A stretch of DNA of 64,000 nt from Magnolia sinica (GCF_029962835.1 NC_080581.1:22706001-22770000), one strand, 5' to 3'; shown: positions 22,871 to 34,416, counted from the first letter of the stretch. Notes: generated by a model from the sequence alone, not told the origin. Translations and numbers: made by a program.

Positions 22871-22917
<47 letters not shown>
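22734..22917. repeat. (CT)n and (CA)n microsatellites
   Basis: A CT run at 22734-22760 passes directly into a CA run at 22761-22779. A second CT run occupies about 22873-22917. Between them is a CT-rich stretch that resembles a plant 5' leader. Confidence 0.9.
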
Positions 22918-22920
<3 letters not shown>

Positions 22921-23224
22921 ACCAATTTAGGGATTTGGGGTTTAGCAATTTGTGGATTCCTGATTCAATGTGGACCCTCATTTAGGGATTTTGAGATTTT
23001 AGGGCTTACAGATTTGAATGTGGACCCCAAATTGGAGATTTTCTGATATTACAAATTAGGGATTTGGGGATTTTAGGGCTTACGGATTTGAATGTGGACC
23101 CAAATCAGGGATTTTCTGATATTACAAATTAGGGATTTGAGGATTTTAGAATTTTTGGGATCTTGAGGATTTTAGGGATTTAGCATCGATCCCCTGCTGA
23201 CTCTAGTCCTCATGCATGAGAATG
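22918..23224. repeat. Short irregular tandem repeat (TTTAGGGATTTTG type)
   Basis: GGATTTTAGGGCTTACAGATTTGAATGTGGACCC-type units occur twice in close succession (about 22990-23100), with further GGGATTTGGGG words. No protein is recognised. Confidence 0.6.
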
Positions 23225-23231
23225 CATGTGA

Positions 23232-23510
23232 GTGAGTGGAGTTTTTAATGGTTTGATGCAAGACCAGGCCATCTTGAGGGCTTTGCTCGAAAACCATGGA
23301 TCCAGCATGAAACAGAATTGCAAAACAGAGAGGGAGATGGTTAGCATTTCACAAGAAATAGGGCTAACTACTGATATGAACACCGAGATCTCTTCGGTTA
23401 TCTCAAATCATGAGATGGGTAGAAGGTGTTTTGAAGAACAAGAAGACCCATCAGATCTTAACTATACATCTGTTATGCTGGCTCATACTTGGACTTCATC
23501 TAAAAAATGA
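23232..23510 (+). pseudogene. Possible C-terminal fragment of a NAC transcription factor
   Basis: A 92-codon open frame includes ILRALLENHGSSMKQNCKTE, then EMVSISQEIGLTTDMNTEIS and SVISNHEMGRRCFEEQEDPS. The SQE-GL-TD-N-TEISSV--N-EMGRR order resembles the variable tail of some NAC-domain proteins as I remember them. The conserved DNA-binding NAC domain is absent, and the expected aromatic C-terminal tail is replaced by unrelated residues. It is best read as a captured or decayed last exon; the family call is tentative. Confidence 0.35.
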
Positions 23511-23565
23511 GGTAGATCCAGGACAGCATTAGAAAAGAGGGTGGTTCTCTCTTTCCCTTTCCTTT

Positions 23566-23567
<2 letters not shown>

Positions 23568-23623
<56 letters not shown>
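23568..23623. repeat. (CT)n microsatellite
   Basis: CT run of about 56 bp, followed at 23690-23745 by a T-tract joined to an A-tract that could form a hairpin. Confidence 0.95.
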
Positions 23624-23625
<2 letters not shown>

Positions 23626-23695
23626 GCACTTGCGAGGCCATGCCCCTGGCTATTGATGAAAGGACTGAAAGACCAATATGGAGGCCTTTTTTTGG

Positions 23696-23727
<32 letters not shown>

Positions 23728-23886
23728 CAAAAAAACAGAAGGCCCCACTAGCCTTCAACTTCAACGTGTCCTCTGTGCACATGGGATGCTTCTATGGCAC
23801 AACCAGAACCTTTAATCTGGTAGGCAATCAATGATAGGGATCTATAGCTCAGAAATCACAGTAGTCAGACTATCTCAGCTGTCACA

Positions 23887-24310
23887 CACTACGCCAAAAC
23901 AGTGAAAAAAGGATGGCTGAAAACTGTCTCAAATCACAATAAAGGATGGTTTTGAACCATCACATGGGCCGTCCTATTTTGCAGCGTCGTATTACTTAAA
24001 GGACGGTCATGAACCGTCATTTCTGAAGGACATTTAAAGGACAGTTATGGACTGTCTGTAAAGAAGGACGTTCATGGACCATCTGTAAAGAAGGACGTTA
24101 AAACGATAGTTATGGATCGTCTATTACGAAGGACGGTCATGGACCGTCCTTAAAAAGAACTGTTATGAGCAGTCTCTAATGAACCTTAAAAGGACGATCA
24201 TGGATCATCCTTAAAAAGGACTGTTATGAGCAGTCTCTAATGAACCTTAAAACGAAGATTATGGACTGTCTCAGATTTGAATATTTTAGAAAAATATGGA
24301 TGGCCTAAAG
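23887..24310 (+). mobile_element. CACTA-type left terminus with GGACGGTC subterminal repeats
   Basis: It starts CACTACGCCAAAACAG. Inwards lie many GGACGGTCATGGACCGTCC-type palindromic units, the expected transposase-binding region. The 3 bp before it are ACA. A terminus starting CACTACG on the other strand with a following ACA lies at 42552, so 23887-42552 may be one large element, but the two ends differ beyond the first seven bases and their subterminal repeats differ (GGACGGTC against AAGACGGTC). Confidence 0.65.
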
Positions 24311-24601
24311 CCGTCAGAAAATTTCTTGAAAAAGAAAAAAAAAATTAGCAACAATTTTCTTTTTGTCTTTTATCTAATAAAAAAATATCCAACCAACAAA
24401 ACATTATAATTCAGAATTATGAAAAATTGCAGAAACTTCATTTGCTTTTTTTTTTTTTTTTTCCAAAAAAGTGGGCACACTTTTTAAAAATAAAACTGAT
24501 CATTAAAATAAAACTAATGCAAGCAAATAATGCAAAAAAGTGTTTCAATTCAAGTTAATAGAAACAACAATAAAAATTAAAGCTTTGTAAAAAGGGACGT
24601 C

Positions 24602-24697
24602 TTAAAGGGATACATCCTTGATTCCCATGCATGAGAGTCCAATGATGATGAGAACAAGAATAGCAGCACAAGGGCCCATAAATATGGCAATGTTATC
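24602..24697 (-). other. Possible captured last exon encoding a membrane helix
   Basis: On the minus strand a CAG acceptor is followed by 31 codons and a stop: DNIAIFMGPCAAILVLIIIG then LSCMGIKDVSL. The central part is a clear transmembrane-type segment. It lies inside the CACTA terminus region, upstream of nothing else recognisable. I cannot name the family. Confidence 0.4.
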
Positions 24698-24934
24698 CTG
24701 CAATGGAATAGGATAGTATTAGATGTTAATGCACTTGATTAGATTGCACATAAAGTTCCAATTAGAGTTACAGTTTAGTAAAGGTTTGCAGTGCCATGCA
24801 TGAATGATAAGGAAGCTTAAAAGAACTAAAAAACTAAGCCCTTTTCTTTTCCTTTGCAACAGATTATGTACAATCTTATTGAAACTAAGCAATGAATTAA
24901 AAGAGAGTTTAAAAAAAATATAGAAACAACAATA

Positions 24935-27900
24935 GGTTAAGGTTAGGTTTAGGTTATAGGTTATAGGTTAAAGGTTTAGGTTATAGGTTTTGGTTTAGGT
25001 TAAGGTTATAGGTTTTGGTTTAGGTTAAGGTTTAGGTTTAGGTTATAGGTTATAGCTTTCGAGAATTGAGAATAGGTTAAGGTTTAGGTTTAGGAAATTG
25101 GGTTCGGATTTGGGATTGGGTTTAGGTTTGAGTTTTCAAGTTTAGGTTTAAGTTTAGGTTAAGGAGTTGAGATTAGAATTAGGTGTAGGTTTAGGTTTAT
25201 GAATTTGAGAATGCATTTAGGTTATAGGTTTAGGTTTAGGTTATAGGTTTAGGTTGTGGGTTTAGGTTTAGGTTATAAGTTTAGGTTATAAGTGTAGGTT
25301 ATAGGTTTAGGTTTAGGTTAAGTTATAGGTTAAGGTTTAGGGAATTGAGTTTAGGTTATAGGTTATAAGTTTAGGTTATATGTTATACGTTATAGGTTAA
25401 GGTTTAGGTTATAGGTTAAGGTTTAAGTTTAGGTTATAGGTTTAGGTTTAGGTTTAGGTTATAGGTTTTGGGATTTGAGAATAGGTTTAGGTTAATGTTG
25501 TAGGTTATAGGTTTAGGTTATAAGTTTATGTTAATGTTATAGGTTATAGGTTTAGGTTTAGGTTTAGGAATTTAAGAATACATTTAGGTTTTATGTTTAG
25601 GTTTACGTTTAGGTTTTACGTTTAGGTTATAGGTTTAGGTTTAGGTTATAAGTGTAGGTTATAGGTTTAGGTTTAGGTTATAGGTTAAGGTTTAGGGAAT
25701 TGAGAATAGGTTAAGGTTTAGGTTTAGGAAATCAGGTTCAGGTTCGGGTTCGGGTTTAGGTTTAGGTTTTCAATTTTAGGTTTAGGTTAAGGAGTTGTGA
25801 TTAGGATTAGGTGTAGGTTTAGGTTTAGGGATTTGAAAATACATTTAGGTTTTAGTTTAGGTTAAGGTTATATGTTTAGGTTTAAGTTATAGGTTATAAC
25901 TTTAGGAAATTGAGAAGAGTTTAAGGTTTAGGTTTAGGAAATCGGGTTCGGGTTCGGGATCGGGTTTAGGTTTGGGTTTAGGTTTTAGGTTTTAGGTTAT
26001 AGGTTTAGTTTATAGGTTAAGGTTTAGGTTTAGGTTTAGGTTAAGGTTATAGGTTAAGGTTTGGGTTTTGGTTATATGTAATATGTTTAGGTTATAGGTT
26101 AAAGGTTTAGGTTTAGGTTATAGGTTTAGGGATTTGAGAATAGGTTTAGGTTATAGGTTTAGGTTTAGGTTTAGGTTTAGGTTATAGTTTTAGGGATTTG
26201 AGAATAGGTTTAGGTTAGGTTATAAGTTATAGGTTTAGTTTAAGGTTATAGGTTAAGGTTATAAGTTATAGGTTTAGTTTAAGGTTATAGGTTAAGGTTA
26301 TAGGTTATAGGTTTAGGTTTAGGTTTAGGAATTCGCGTTCAGGTTCAGGTTCGGGTTATATGTTTGGGTTAAGGTGTAGGTTTAAGTTAAGTGAATTAAG
26401 TTTAGGTTATAAGTTTAGGTTTAGGTTTAGGCTAAGGGTTTAGGGATTCAAATTCGGGTTCGGGATCGGGTTTAGGTTTGGTTTTCAAGTTTAAGTTTAG
26501 GTTTAGGTTAGGGATTTGATATTAACATTAGGTGTAAGTTTAGGTTTAGGGATTTGAGATTAGGATTAGGCGTAAGTGTAGGTTTAGGGATTTGAGAATA
26601 TGTTTAGGTTTTAGGTTTCGGTTTAGGTTTTAAGTTATAGGTTTAGGTTAGGTTAAGGTTTAGGTTTAGGTTTGAGTTTAGGTTATAGGTTATAGGTTAA
26701 AGGTTTAGGTTTAGGTTATAGGTTTAGGGATTTGTGAATAGGTTTAGCTTATAGGTTATAGGTTTAGGTTTAGGAATTTGAGAATAGGTTCAGGTTATAG
26801 GTTTAGGTTTAGGTTAGGTTATAAGTTATAGGTTTAGGTTAAGGTTATAAGTTAAGGTTAAGGTTAAGGTTAAGGTTAAGGTTATAGGTTTAGGTTTAGG
26901 TTAGGTTATAGGTTTAAGTTTAGGTTTAGGAATTCGAGTTTAAGTTCGGGTTCGGGTTTGGGTTATATGTTTGGATTAAGGTGTAGGTTTAAGTTAATTA
27001 AGTTTAAGTTATAGGCTATAGGTTTAGGTTTAGGTATAGGTTTAGGTTTAAAGATTTGAGAATACGTTTAGGTTTTAGGTTTAGATTTAGTTTTAGGTTA
27101 TAGGTTATAAGTTTAGGTTATAGGTTAAGGTTTAGGTTATAGGTTTAGGTTTGGGTATGAGTTATAAGTTATAGGTTTAGGTTATAGGTTTAGGTTTGGG
27201 TTTGAGTTATAGGTTATAGGTTTAGGTTATATGTTAAAGGTTATAGGTTTGACCAGAATATAGGTTCGAGTTATATGTTTGGATTTAGGTGTAGGTTTAA
27301 GTTAAGTGAATTAAGTTTAGATTATAGGTTTAGGTTTAGGCTAAGGGTTTAGGGATTCAGATTCGGGTTCGAGTTCCGGATTGGGTTTAGGTTTGGGTTT
27401 TCAAGTTTAGGTTTAGATTAGGGAGTTGAGATTAGGATTAGGTGTAGGTTTAGGTTTAGGGATTTGATAATACATTTAGGTTTTAGGTTTATGTTTAGGT
27501 TATAGGTTTAGGTTATAGGTTATAGATTATAGGTTATAGATTTAGGTTATAGGTTATAGGTTATAGGTTTAGGCTTAGGTTAAGGTTAAAGTTTAGGTTT
27601 AAGTTTAGGTTATAGATTTAGGGAATTGAGAATAGGTTAAGGTTTAAGGTTAGGAAATCGAGTTCGAGTTCGGGATCGGGTTTCGGTTTGGGTTTTCATG
27701 TTAAGGTTTAAGTTAAGAAGTTGATATTAGGATTAGGTGTAGGTTTGGGTTTAGGGATTTGAGAATACGTTAAGGTTTAGGTTTAGGAAATCGGGTTCAG
27801 GTTCGGGATCGGGTTTATGTTTGGGTTTTAGGCATAGGTTTTAGGTTTAGATTATAGTTAGGTTATAAGTGTAGGTTATAGGTTTAGGTTTAGGTTTAGG

Positions 27901-28695
27901 TTAAGTTATGGGTTAAGGTTTAGGGAATTGAGTTTAGGTTACAGGTTATAGGTTAGGGTTTAGGGAATTGAGTTTAGGTTATAGGTTATAGGTTATAGGT
28001 TAAGGTTTCGGGAATTGAGTTTAGGTTATAGGTTATAGGTTAAGGTTTAGGGAACTAAGTTTAAGTTATAGGTTATAGTTATAGGTTATAGGTTATAGGT
28101 TAGGTCATAGGTTAAGTTTTAGATTTAGGTTATAGGTTTTGGGATTTGAGAATAGGTTTAGGTTAAGGTTATAAGTAAAGGTTTAAGTTATATGTTAAGG
28201 TTTAGGTTTAGGTTATAAGTATAGGTTTTGGGATTTGAGAATAGGTTTAGGTTAAGGTTATAAGTTTAGGTTTAGGTTATAAGTATGTGTTTTGGGATTT
28301 GAGAATAGGTTTAGGTTAAGGGTATAAGTTTAGGTTAAGGTTATAAGTTTAGGTTATAGGTTAAGGTTTAGGTTTAAGTTATAAGTTACAGGTTAAGGTT
28401 TAGGTTAAGTTTTAAGTTTAGGTTAAAGTTATAGGTTTAGGTTATAAGTGTAGGTTATAGGTTTAGGTTTAGGTTAGGTTATAGGTTAAGGTTTAGGGAA
28501 TTGAGAATAGGTGTAGGTTTAGGTTTAGGAAATCAAGTTCGGGTTCGGGTTTAGGTTTAGGTTATAGGTTTTGGGATTTGAGAATAGGTTTAGGTTATAA
28601 GTATAGGTTTAGGTTATACTTATAGGTTTTGGGATTTGAGAATAGGTTTAGGTTATGATTATGGGTTTAGGTTTAGGAATTTGGGTTCGGGTTCG
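24935..28695. repeat. Telomere-like higher-order array, block 2 (main)
   Basis: It has the same TTTAGG/TTATAGG composition and landmark series as block 1, over 3.76 kb. GAATTGAGAATAGGTTAAGG-type landmarks recur near 25058, 25697, 25905 (as GAAATTGAGAAGAG), 27610 and 28497. GGG-TTC-GGG clusters recur at 25944-25964, about 26455, 27360 and 27790. The plus strand is nearly devoid of C outside the TCGGG and CAAG words. The array is interrupted at 28695 by a solo LTR and resumes at 32903. Confidence 0.92.
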
Positions 28696-30669
28696 TGTAA
28701 GCCCCGTATCTTAGATCGTACCGTTCCGTAGACTTCCGCAGTTTTTCCGGTCAAATTTTGACAACCTTCGACCCTTAACCGGCATTTGCACACGACCCTA
28801 ATTCACATACCGTCAACCCGAGACTTGTACCCTAGCGACCGCGCCGTCGCCGCGATTCCGATGTCGCAACTCGCGTGCCGATCCGATACTCTGGCCGGCG
28901 TTCGGTGCGAGGAAAATACCGCGCATGCGAATCCTGAGAAAATCTCTACAAGATGTCATCTCAATCAATCAATCAATCCATCCCATCATGTCAAGTACAT
29001 GTCAAGTACACATCACCTCACACCCATCCCCAAGCAACCCTAAAGTCAAAAAGGTTCTTACATACCCATGCCTTTCTTATACTAAGCAACCACAAAAATA
29101 AAAAAGGCTTTACACACCCATCCCTCTTTCTCCCATCCATTACTCTATCACATCTCTTTCTTTACAACTCTCTCTCATTTCTCAAAGTCATTTCAAGCAA
29201 CCAAGAGCCTCATGTCCAAGCATTTTCCAACCTCCATGAGAGGATTTTGTGTAGCCCACTTCCTACCCTTTCATCTCTCATCTCAACCATCCAAACCCCA
29301 TCTCCTCCATTGGAATCAAAGCTAAGGAGCAAAGGAAGCCATGAGAGCAAGAAGATCGAACGGTGGGTGCTTCATAGGCTTAGATTTGCATGTTTTTAAG
29401 ATGGGCCAAGTGAGGCCTACCGATTGATGGTATGGATCTCACTTTGGACCCTAGGTATGGCCGATGGCCCACCTTGGTCCACATGATCATTCCATGATTG
29501 GGCCATTCTCCATGGACCCCATTATGATGTTTATTTTCTTTGCATGGCTAGAGGTCATCTAGACCTTCCATTTTGGTGGGGAAGGGATCTCCACCGTTGA
29601 TCTTTGATTTGTTGGGCCCACGTGTTATGGGACCCACTTGATGTATGATTAATTGCAACGGAGGGCCCATAGTGTTGGGGTCCCTCCATCACACGCGTGT
29701 CCCACCCTCCTCCCCCCTCTCTCTCTCTTTTTTTATTTTTTTATGTGATGATGATGTGGTTGTGTGGCCCACCCGGATGGACCCCACCACGAGGTATGTA
29801 TTTTATCCAAAACACCTAGAAGTGGGGCCCACCTTATATGTGTTGTATCCACATCATCCATCATGAGGTGGCCCACTTGAGCAAAGCCCACCTTCAGCTG
29901 TGAGAATCCGTCCAACTTCCGCTGGACGTCACTGGTAAAACACAAATATTAGCTTGTTTCCAAGCTCATGGGGTGGCCCACTCATATAGGCCCCATCTTG
30001 ATGTATAGTTTTTAATCTATACCGTCCATTCCTTTACCTAGCTCATTTTAGACGTTGAGTTGAAAACTGAACTCAAGCCGATGTTCTGGTGGGCCACAGC
30101 ATAGCAAACGGTGGTTGTTACCATTAAAAATTCACCTGACATTTTAATGCACCAAAAGATATTGAATATTGAGCTTGTTTGGCTTGTATTGAGAAATGGA
30201 AAAAAAATGGGGAGGTTAGATTCATCCGATGCGGGCCCAACACGTGAAAAACCGCAAAAAAAATTGGTTTTCTTTTAAAAAAATATATAACGAGCAGCAG
30301 CCGCCGCTGCTGCCAGAGGAACCCACGGCCCTTGTCGTGGGCCCCACCATGATGTATATTTTATATCCACACCGTTCATCGGGTGGGCCACTCCCTGAAG
30401 TGGGCCCACTCCAAAAATCAGCCTGATCTAAAGCTCAGGTGGCCCACATCATAGGAAACAGTGGGATTGAACGGTGACCTTCGAGACCCTTTTTGGGTCC
30501 ACAGAAGTTTTGGATCAGGATGAAATTTGTTTTACTCTTCATCTAGGTCTACGTGACCTTATTAATGAGTTGGATGGCGTATAAACATTATGGTGGGCCC
30601 CACGTGGAGCCCACAGTGATATGTGTTTTATTCCCACCATGAGCCCACAGTGATTTATGTGTCCTGGAC

Positions 30670-30800
30670 GGTGTGCGTGTGCGTGTGCGTGTGTGGGTGA
30701 GCGTGTTTGTGTGTGTGTGTATAAAATATTATATTATTATATATAATATTATATATACTATATATAAATTATATATTATATTATATATAATATACTGGGC
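30670..30800. repeat. (TG)n then (TA)-rich microsatellite inside the solo LTR
   Basis: GTGTGCGTGTGCGTG repeats pass into TGTGTGTATA and then an ATATTATATA tract that can form cruciforms. Confidence 0.9.
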
Positions 30801-31199
30801 GGTGGGCCTTCATGTAGAACCCCCACCATGATGCAAGTGTTGCATCCAAAACTATCCATCCATTTTGAGAGCTCATTTTATGCATGAGCTAAAAATGAGT
30901 CAGATCCATCTATTTGGTGGGACCCACAACATGATGCATGTGCTGCATCCCATCCACCCAACCATTTCAAAAGCTCATTTTATGTCAGGAGTTAAGGAAT
31001 GGGTCAGATCTAAAATTCAAGTAGACCCCACCATTCAAAGTAGTGGTCAATGACGCCCACCGTTCAAAATTTCCAAAGGCCATAGCAGTTTCCCATCAAG
31101 TTGATATTGCCCCCACTCCATCTATCACTATGTAAATTATGAAAAGGGTTGATGGGAAACACATTTCATAGTGGGCCTTAGGAATTTTAATGGTGGAAA

Positions 31200-31470
31200 T
31201 CATCACCACCACTTTTGTTGGGTGTGGCCCATTGGATGTGCATGGGGCCTAATTGGTGCGGCCCATTTGATATACGTAAGGCCCATGTGATTAGGCCCAT
31301 TGTAATGTATTTTAAGGCCCATGGGCTATAGCCCATTGCAATGTACATAAGGCCCGTTGGTGAGGCCCATTAATGCGGCCTATTTGATGAATGTAAGGCC
31401 CATTTGATACGGCCCATTTGATATATTGAAGGCCCAATGAGATATACCTAAGGTCCATTGCAATGTGTGA
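31200..31470. repeat. GGCCCATT-type short tandem repeats inside the solo LTR
   Basis: Irregular 20-40 bp units of the form AAGGCCCATTTGATACGGCC are repeated about ten times. The same repeat type is present at 57480-58110 in the related LTR. GGCCCA is also the plant site II (TCP-binding) core, but its clustering here looks like repeat expansion. Confidence 0.75.
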
Positions 31471-32902
31471 TCCCAACATGGTTTATGTAATGATGTTTAC
31501 AACGGGCTATGCCTTGGGAGCAATGGTGGTTTGACGTCCACATTGCAAGTATAGTGTTGGTTAAATGTCCACATTATGACTCTCCCTAGGGCCCATTGAT
31601 AGGCCCGTACATATAATGTGTAGGCCATCTAGGCTCATCTTCGCTGCAAACAGAATTCATCGCCATATAACATGCTTAGTATAGTCTCATGATTCATGCT
31701 CATATGCATCATATGTATGCTTGATATGAGGAGTGATTAATCATATCATATGCCTTCGGGTAGATTGTTTATGGGCTCCCGGATAGGCGATGCTACCTTA
31801 CATGAGCACACGATACGTGCGAGATTGTCGCATGATTGAATAGTGTGATTCATGCATTTTGCATTGGGTGATATGGTTACTGTACGCCCAAGCGACATCA
31901 GGGTTGTAGCCTCCACAGTCATATCGTGGTTGGCAAGATTGGATACCAGAAATCTTATTCTACATGGGGTGCTATAGATATCCTTGGGTGAAAGTCCCTA
32001 AACCTTATGGTACCAGAAGGTTGCTCCAACGTCTAGACCGAGTGGGTGCATGAGCGCCGAGTGCCGATTACCAGATGGTTGCGCTTTCCATTGTGTCGTG
32101 GTCAGTTGGAAGGGGGTGCAGCCTTACCCGCCCGAGAGGAGGGGGCAAAGTTAGGCTGAGTTTGACCAGCTCGAGGAACGGGTCCGCTATCGACGAGCCG
32201 AGCCCGATATTGGCAGGCGAATAGTGAGGTCTTTTCCAATCACCTTATTGCGCTCGATGGGGCGGCAATCTGGTTTAGAGTGTACTAGACCCCGGTGGTA
32301 TTCCAGAGTTGAGCTGTATTGATATGTGGACTTAGATGAGGATTCGTATGCTTGAGTTGCATCTCGCATTGCATGACCTTGGTATGACTGACATCATTCA
32401 TATCTTGCATCGCATAGCCTTGGTACGGCTAATGGTATTCATGGATTCATCAGCACATTCCGCATTACTCTGATACTGCATAATTATACTACTACCTTGC
32501 GCGCACACTTTTACCGCCCTCTAAGCTTTCCATAAACTTATGCACGACCGTTGCGTGCAGGTGACGTTGGAGCGCAGCAACGCTAAGCCTGGAGCGCTTT
32601 GTAGATCATCTTGGAGCTTTTTTGTTTATTATCATTGTATTTCCCTTTATGCTCATTGTACTTTTAAAGTTTTTTATCATAGTGAAAATGTGATAGAATT
32701 TTTGGTTGTTGTTTGTGGGTTATGCCTTTAGTTATGCTTATTACGAATCAAACTGGTGTTGAAAATCCTCCTCGTAGCATCCTAGGATCGGAACCTGGCG
32801 AATGAGCGCTGGGAGCCGAGAATGGGGTTCTACGGAGGCTGTCGGCGCCGAATTGGCGATCGAAAATTTTGTGAGCCCGATTTCCGAGTTTAGGGCGTGA
32901 CA

Positions 32903-33416
32903 GTTCGAGTTTAGGTTATAGGTTATAGGTTTAGGTTAAGGTTTAGGTTGTAATTATAGGTTTTGAGATTTGAGAATAAGTTTAGATTATAAGTATAGGT
33001 TTAGGTTTAGGAATTCGGGTTCGGGTTCGGATTTATGTTCGGGTTTATGTTTGAATTTAGGTTATAGGTTGTAGGTTTAGGTTAAGGTTTAGGTTTAGAT
33101 TATAGGTTTTGGGATTTAAGAATAGGTTTAGCTTACAAGTATAGGCTTAGGTTAGGGTGTAGGTTAAGGTTTAGGGAATTGAGTTTAGGTTATAGGTTTA
33201 AGTTATAGGTTATAGGTTTTTGGTTAAGGTTTAGCTTGTAGTTATAGGTTTTGGGATTTGAGAATAGGTTTAGGTTATAAGAATAGGTTTAGGTTAGATT
33301 GTAGGTTAGAGTTTAGGGAATTGAGTTTAGGTTATAGGTTTAGGTGATAGGTTATAGGTTTATGTTGTAGTTATAGGTTTTGGGATTGGAGAATAGGTTT
33401 AAGTTATAGGTTAAGG
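32903..33416. repeat. Telomere-like array, continuation after the solo LTR
   Basis: TTCGAGTTTAGGTTATAGG-type sequence resumes directly after the target duplication and runs to the GGTTAAGGGTGTGGTCC junction with the 171-bp array. Confidence 0.9.
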
Positions 33417-34300
33417 GTGTGGTCCTTGCAAATACAGATATAAACACGGCCTGTCCAAATGGTCAGGCCACTCCAATACTGTCCATAGGAAATGGACAGC
33501 TTCATCATTGTCATAACAGCGGTTCCCACCTTCCTGGGGCTCCCTCTTAACATTCGGATAGCTCCGATGCACATCCGTGTCTGCTCCATCAATTTCGAGC
33601 AAATACAGATATAAACACGGTCTGTCCAAATGGTCAGGCTACTCCAATGTTGTCCATAGGAAATGGATAGTTTCATCAAGGTCATAACAGTGGTTCCCAC
33701 CTTCTAGGGACCCCCGCTCAACATCCGGATAGCTCCGACGCACATCCGGGTCTACTCCATAAATTTCGAGCAAATACAGATATAAACACGCCCTGTTCAA
33801 ATGGTCAGGCAACTACAATATTGTCCATAGGAAATAGACAGCTTTATCATGGTCATAACAGCGGTTCCCACCTTCCAAGGACCCCCACTCAACATCCGGA
33901 TAGCTCCGACACACATCCGGGTCTGCCCCATCAATTTTGAGCAAATAGAGATATAAACACGGCCTGTCCAAATGGCCAGGCCACTCCAATGCTGTCCATA
34001 GGAAATGGATAGCTTCATCATGGTCATAACAGCAGTTCCCACTTTTCAGGGACCCCCTCTCAACATCCGGATAGCTTCGACGCACATCCGGGTCTTCTCC
34101 ATCAATTTCGAGCTAATACAGATATAAACACAGCCTGTCTAAATGGTCAGGCCACTCCAATGCTGTCCATAGGAAATGGACAGCTTCATTATGGTCATAA
34201 CAGCAGTTCCCACCTTTCAGGGACCCCCGTTCAACATCCGGATAGCTCCGATGCACATTCGGGTCTGCTCCATCAATTTCAAGCTAGTACATTTAAAAAC
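33417..34300 (-). repeat. 171-bp tandem repeat, copy set 2 (about five units)
   Basis: Unit starts lie at 33429, 33600, 33771, 33942, 34113 and 34284: exactly 171 bp each time. Units differ by scattered substitutions only; spacing is constant. 171 equals 57 codons, and two overlapping minus-strand frames are open over long stretches. One reads EIDGADPDVRRSYPDV, then EGGNRCYDHDEAVHFLWTAL, then EWPGHLDRPCLYLYL. The left junction with the telomere-like array is shared with 896-1320. Confidence 0.92.
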
Positions 34301-34331
34301 AATATAAATATATCTAAAAGCATCTGGATAC

Positions 34332-34416
34332 CTGGGGAAGGCCTTCCATATTTGTATTGTTGGTTACTCATCCCTTTGTCTATAAGCCACAATCGACCAA
34401 CAATTTCTATCGCTAC
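34332..34416 (-). other. Possible exon next to the 171-bp array
   Basis: The minus-strand segment has an AG acceptor (GTACAG) and a GTATCC donor and is open throughout: VAIEIVGRLWLIDKGMSNQQ then YKYGRPSP. It looks like a genuine plant exon (85 nt) but I do not recognise it. It lies just upstream, on the minus strand, of the 171-bp units. Confidence 0.4.

Larger units (their letters stand above)
28696..32902. mobile_element. Solo LTR of 4.2 kb inserted in the telomere-like array
   Basis: It starts TGTAAGCCCCGTATCTTAGA and ends TTTAGGGCGTGACA, flanked on both sides by GTTCG (28691-28695 and 32903-32907), a 5-bp target duplication made from the array's own GGGTTCGGGTTCG. TG...CA ends with a 5-bp duplication are the mark of an LTR; no internal retrotransposon genes or second LTR are present, so it is a solo LTR. 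The ends and the right part (31880-32240, with CCTCCACAGTCATATCG and GGGGGCAAAGTTAGGCTGAG words) match the 6.4-kb element at 54846-61277. The middle is filled with GGGCCCACC-type modules, GGCCCATT repeats and a TG/TA-rich tract. A chromovirus (Tekay/Del) origin is a guess from the GGGCGTGACA end. Confidence 0.8.

Noticed and set aside
22626-23046. Open frames rich in Ser-Leu or Arg-Glu
   Set aside because: Microsatellite translations on both strands, no conserved domain.
33417-34300. CRISPR-like array
   Set aside because: Units are contiguous 171-bp tandem copies without short repeats and unique spacers, and the DNA is a plant genome.
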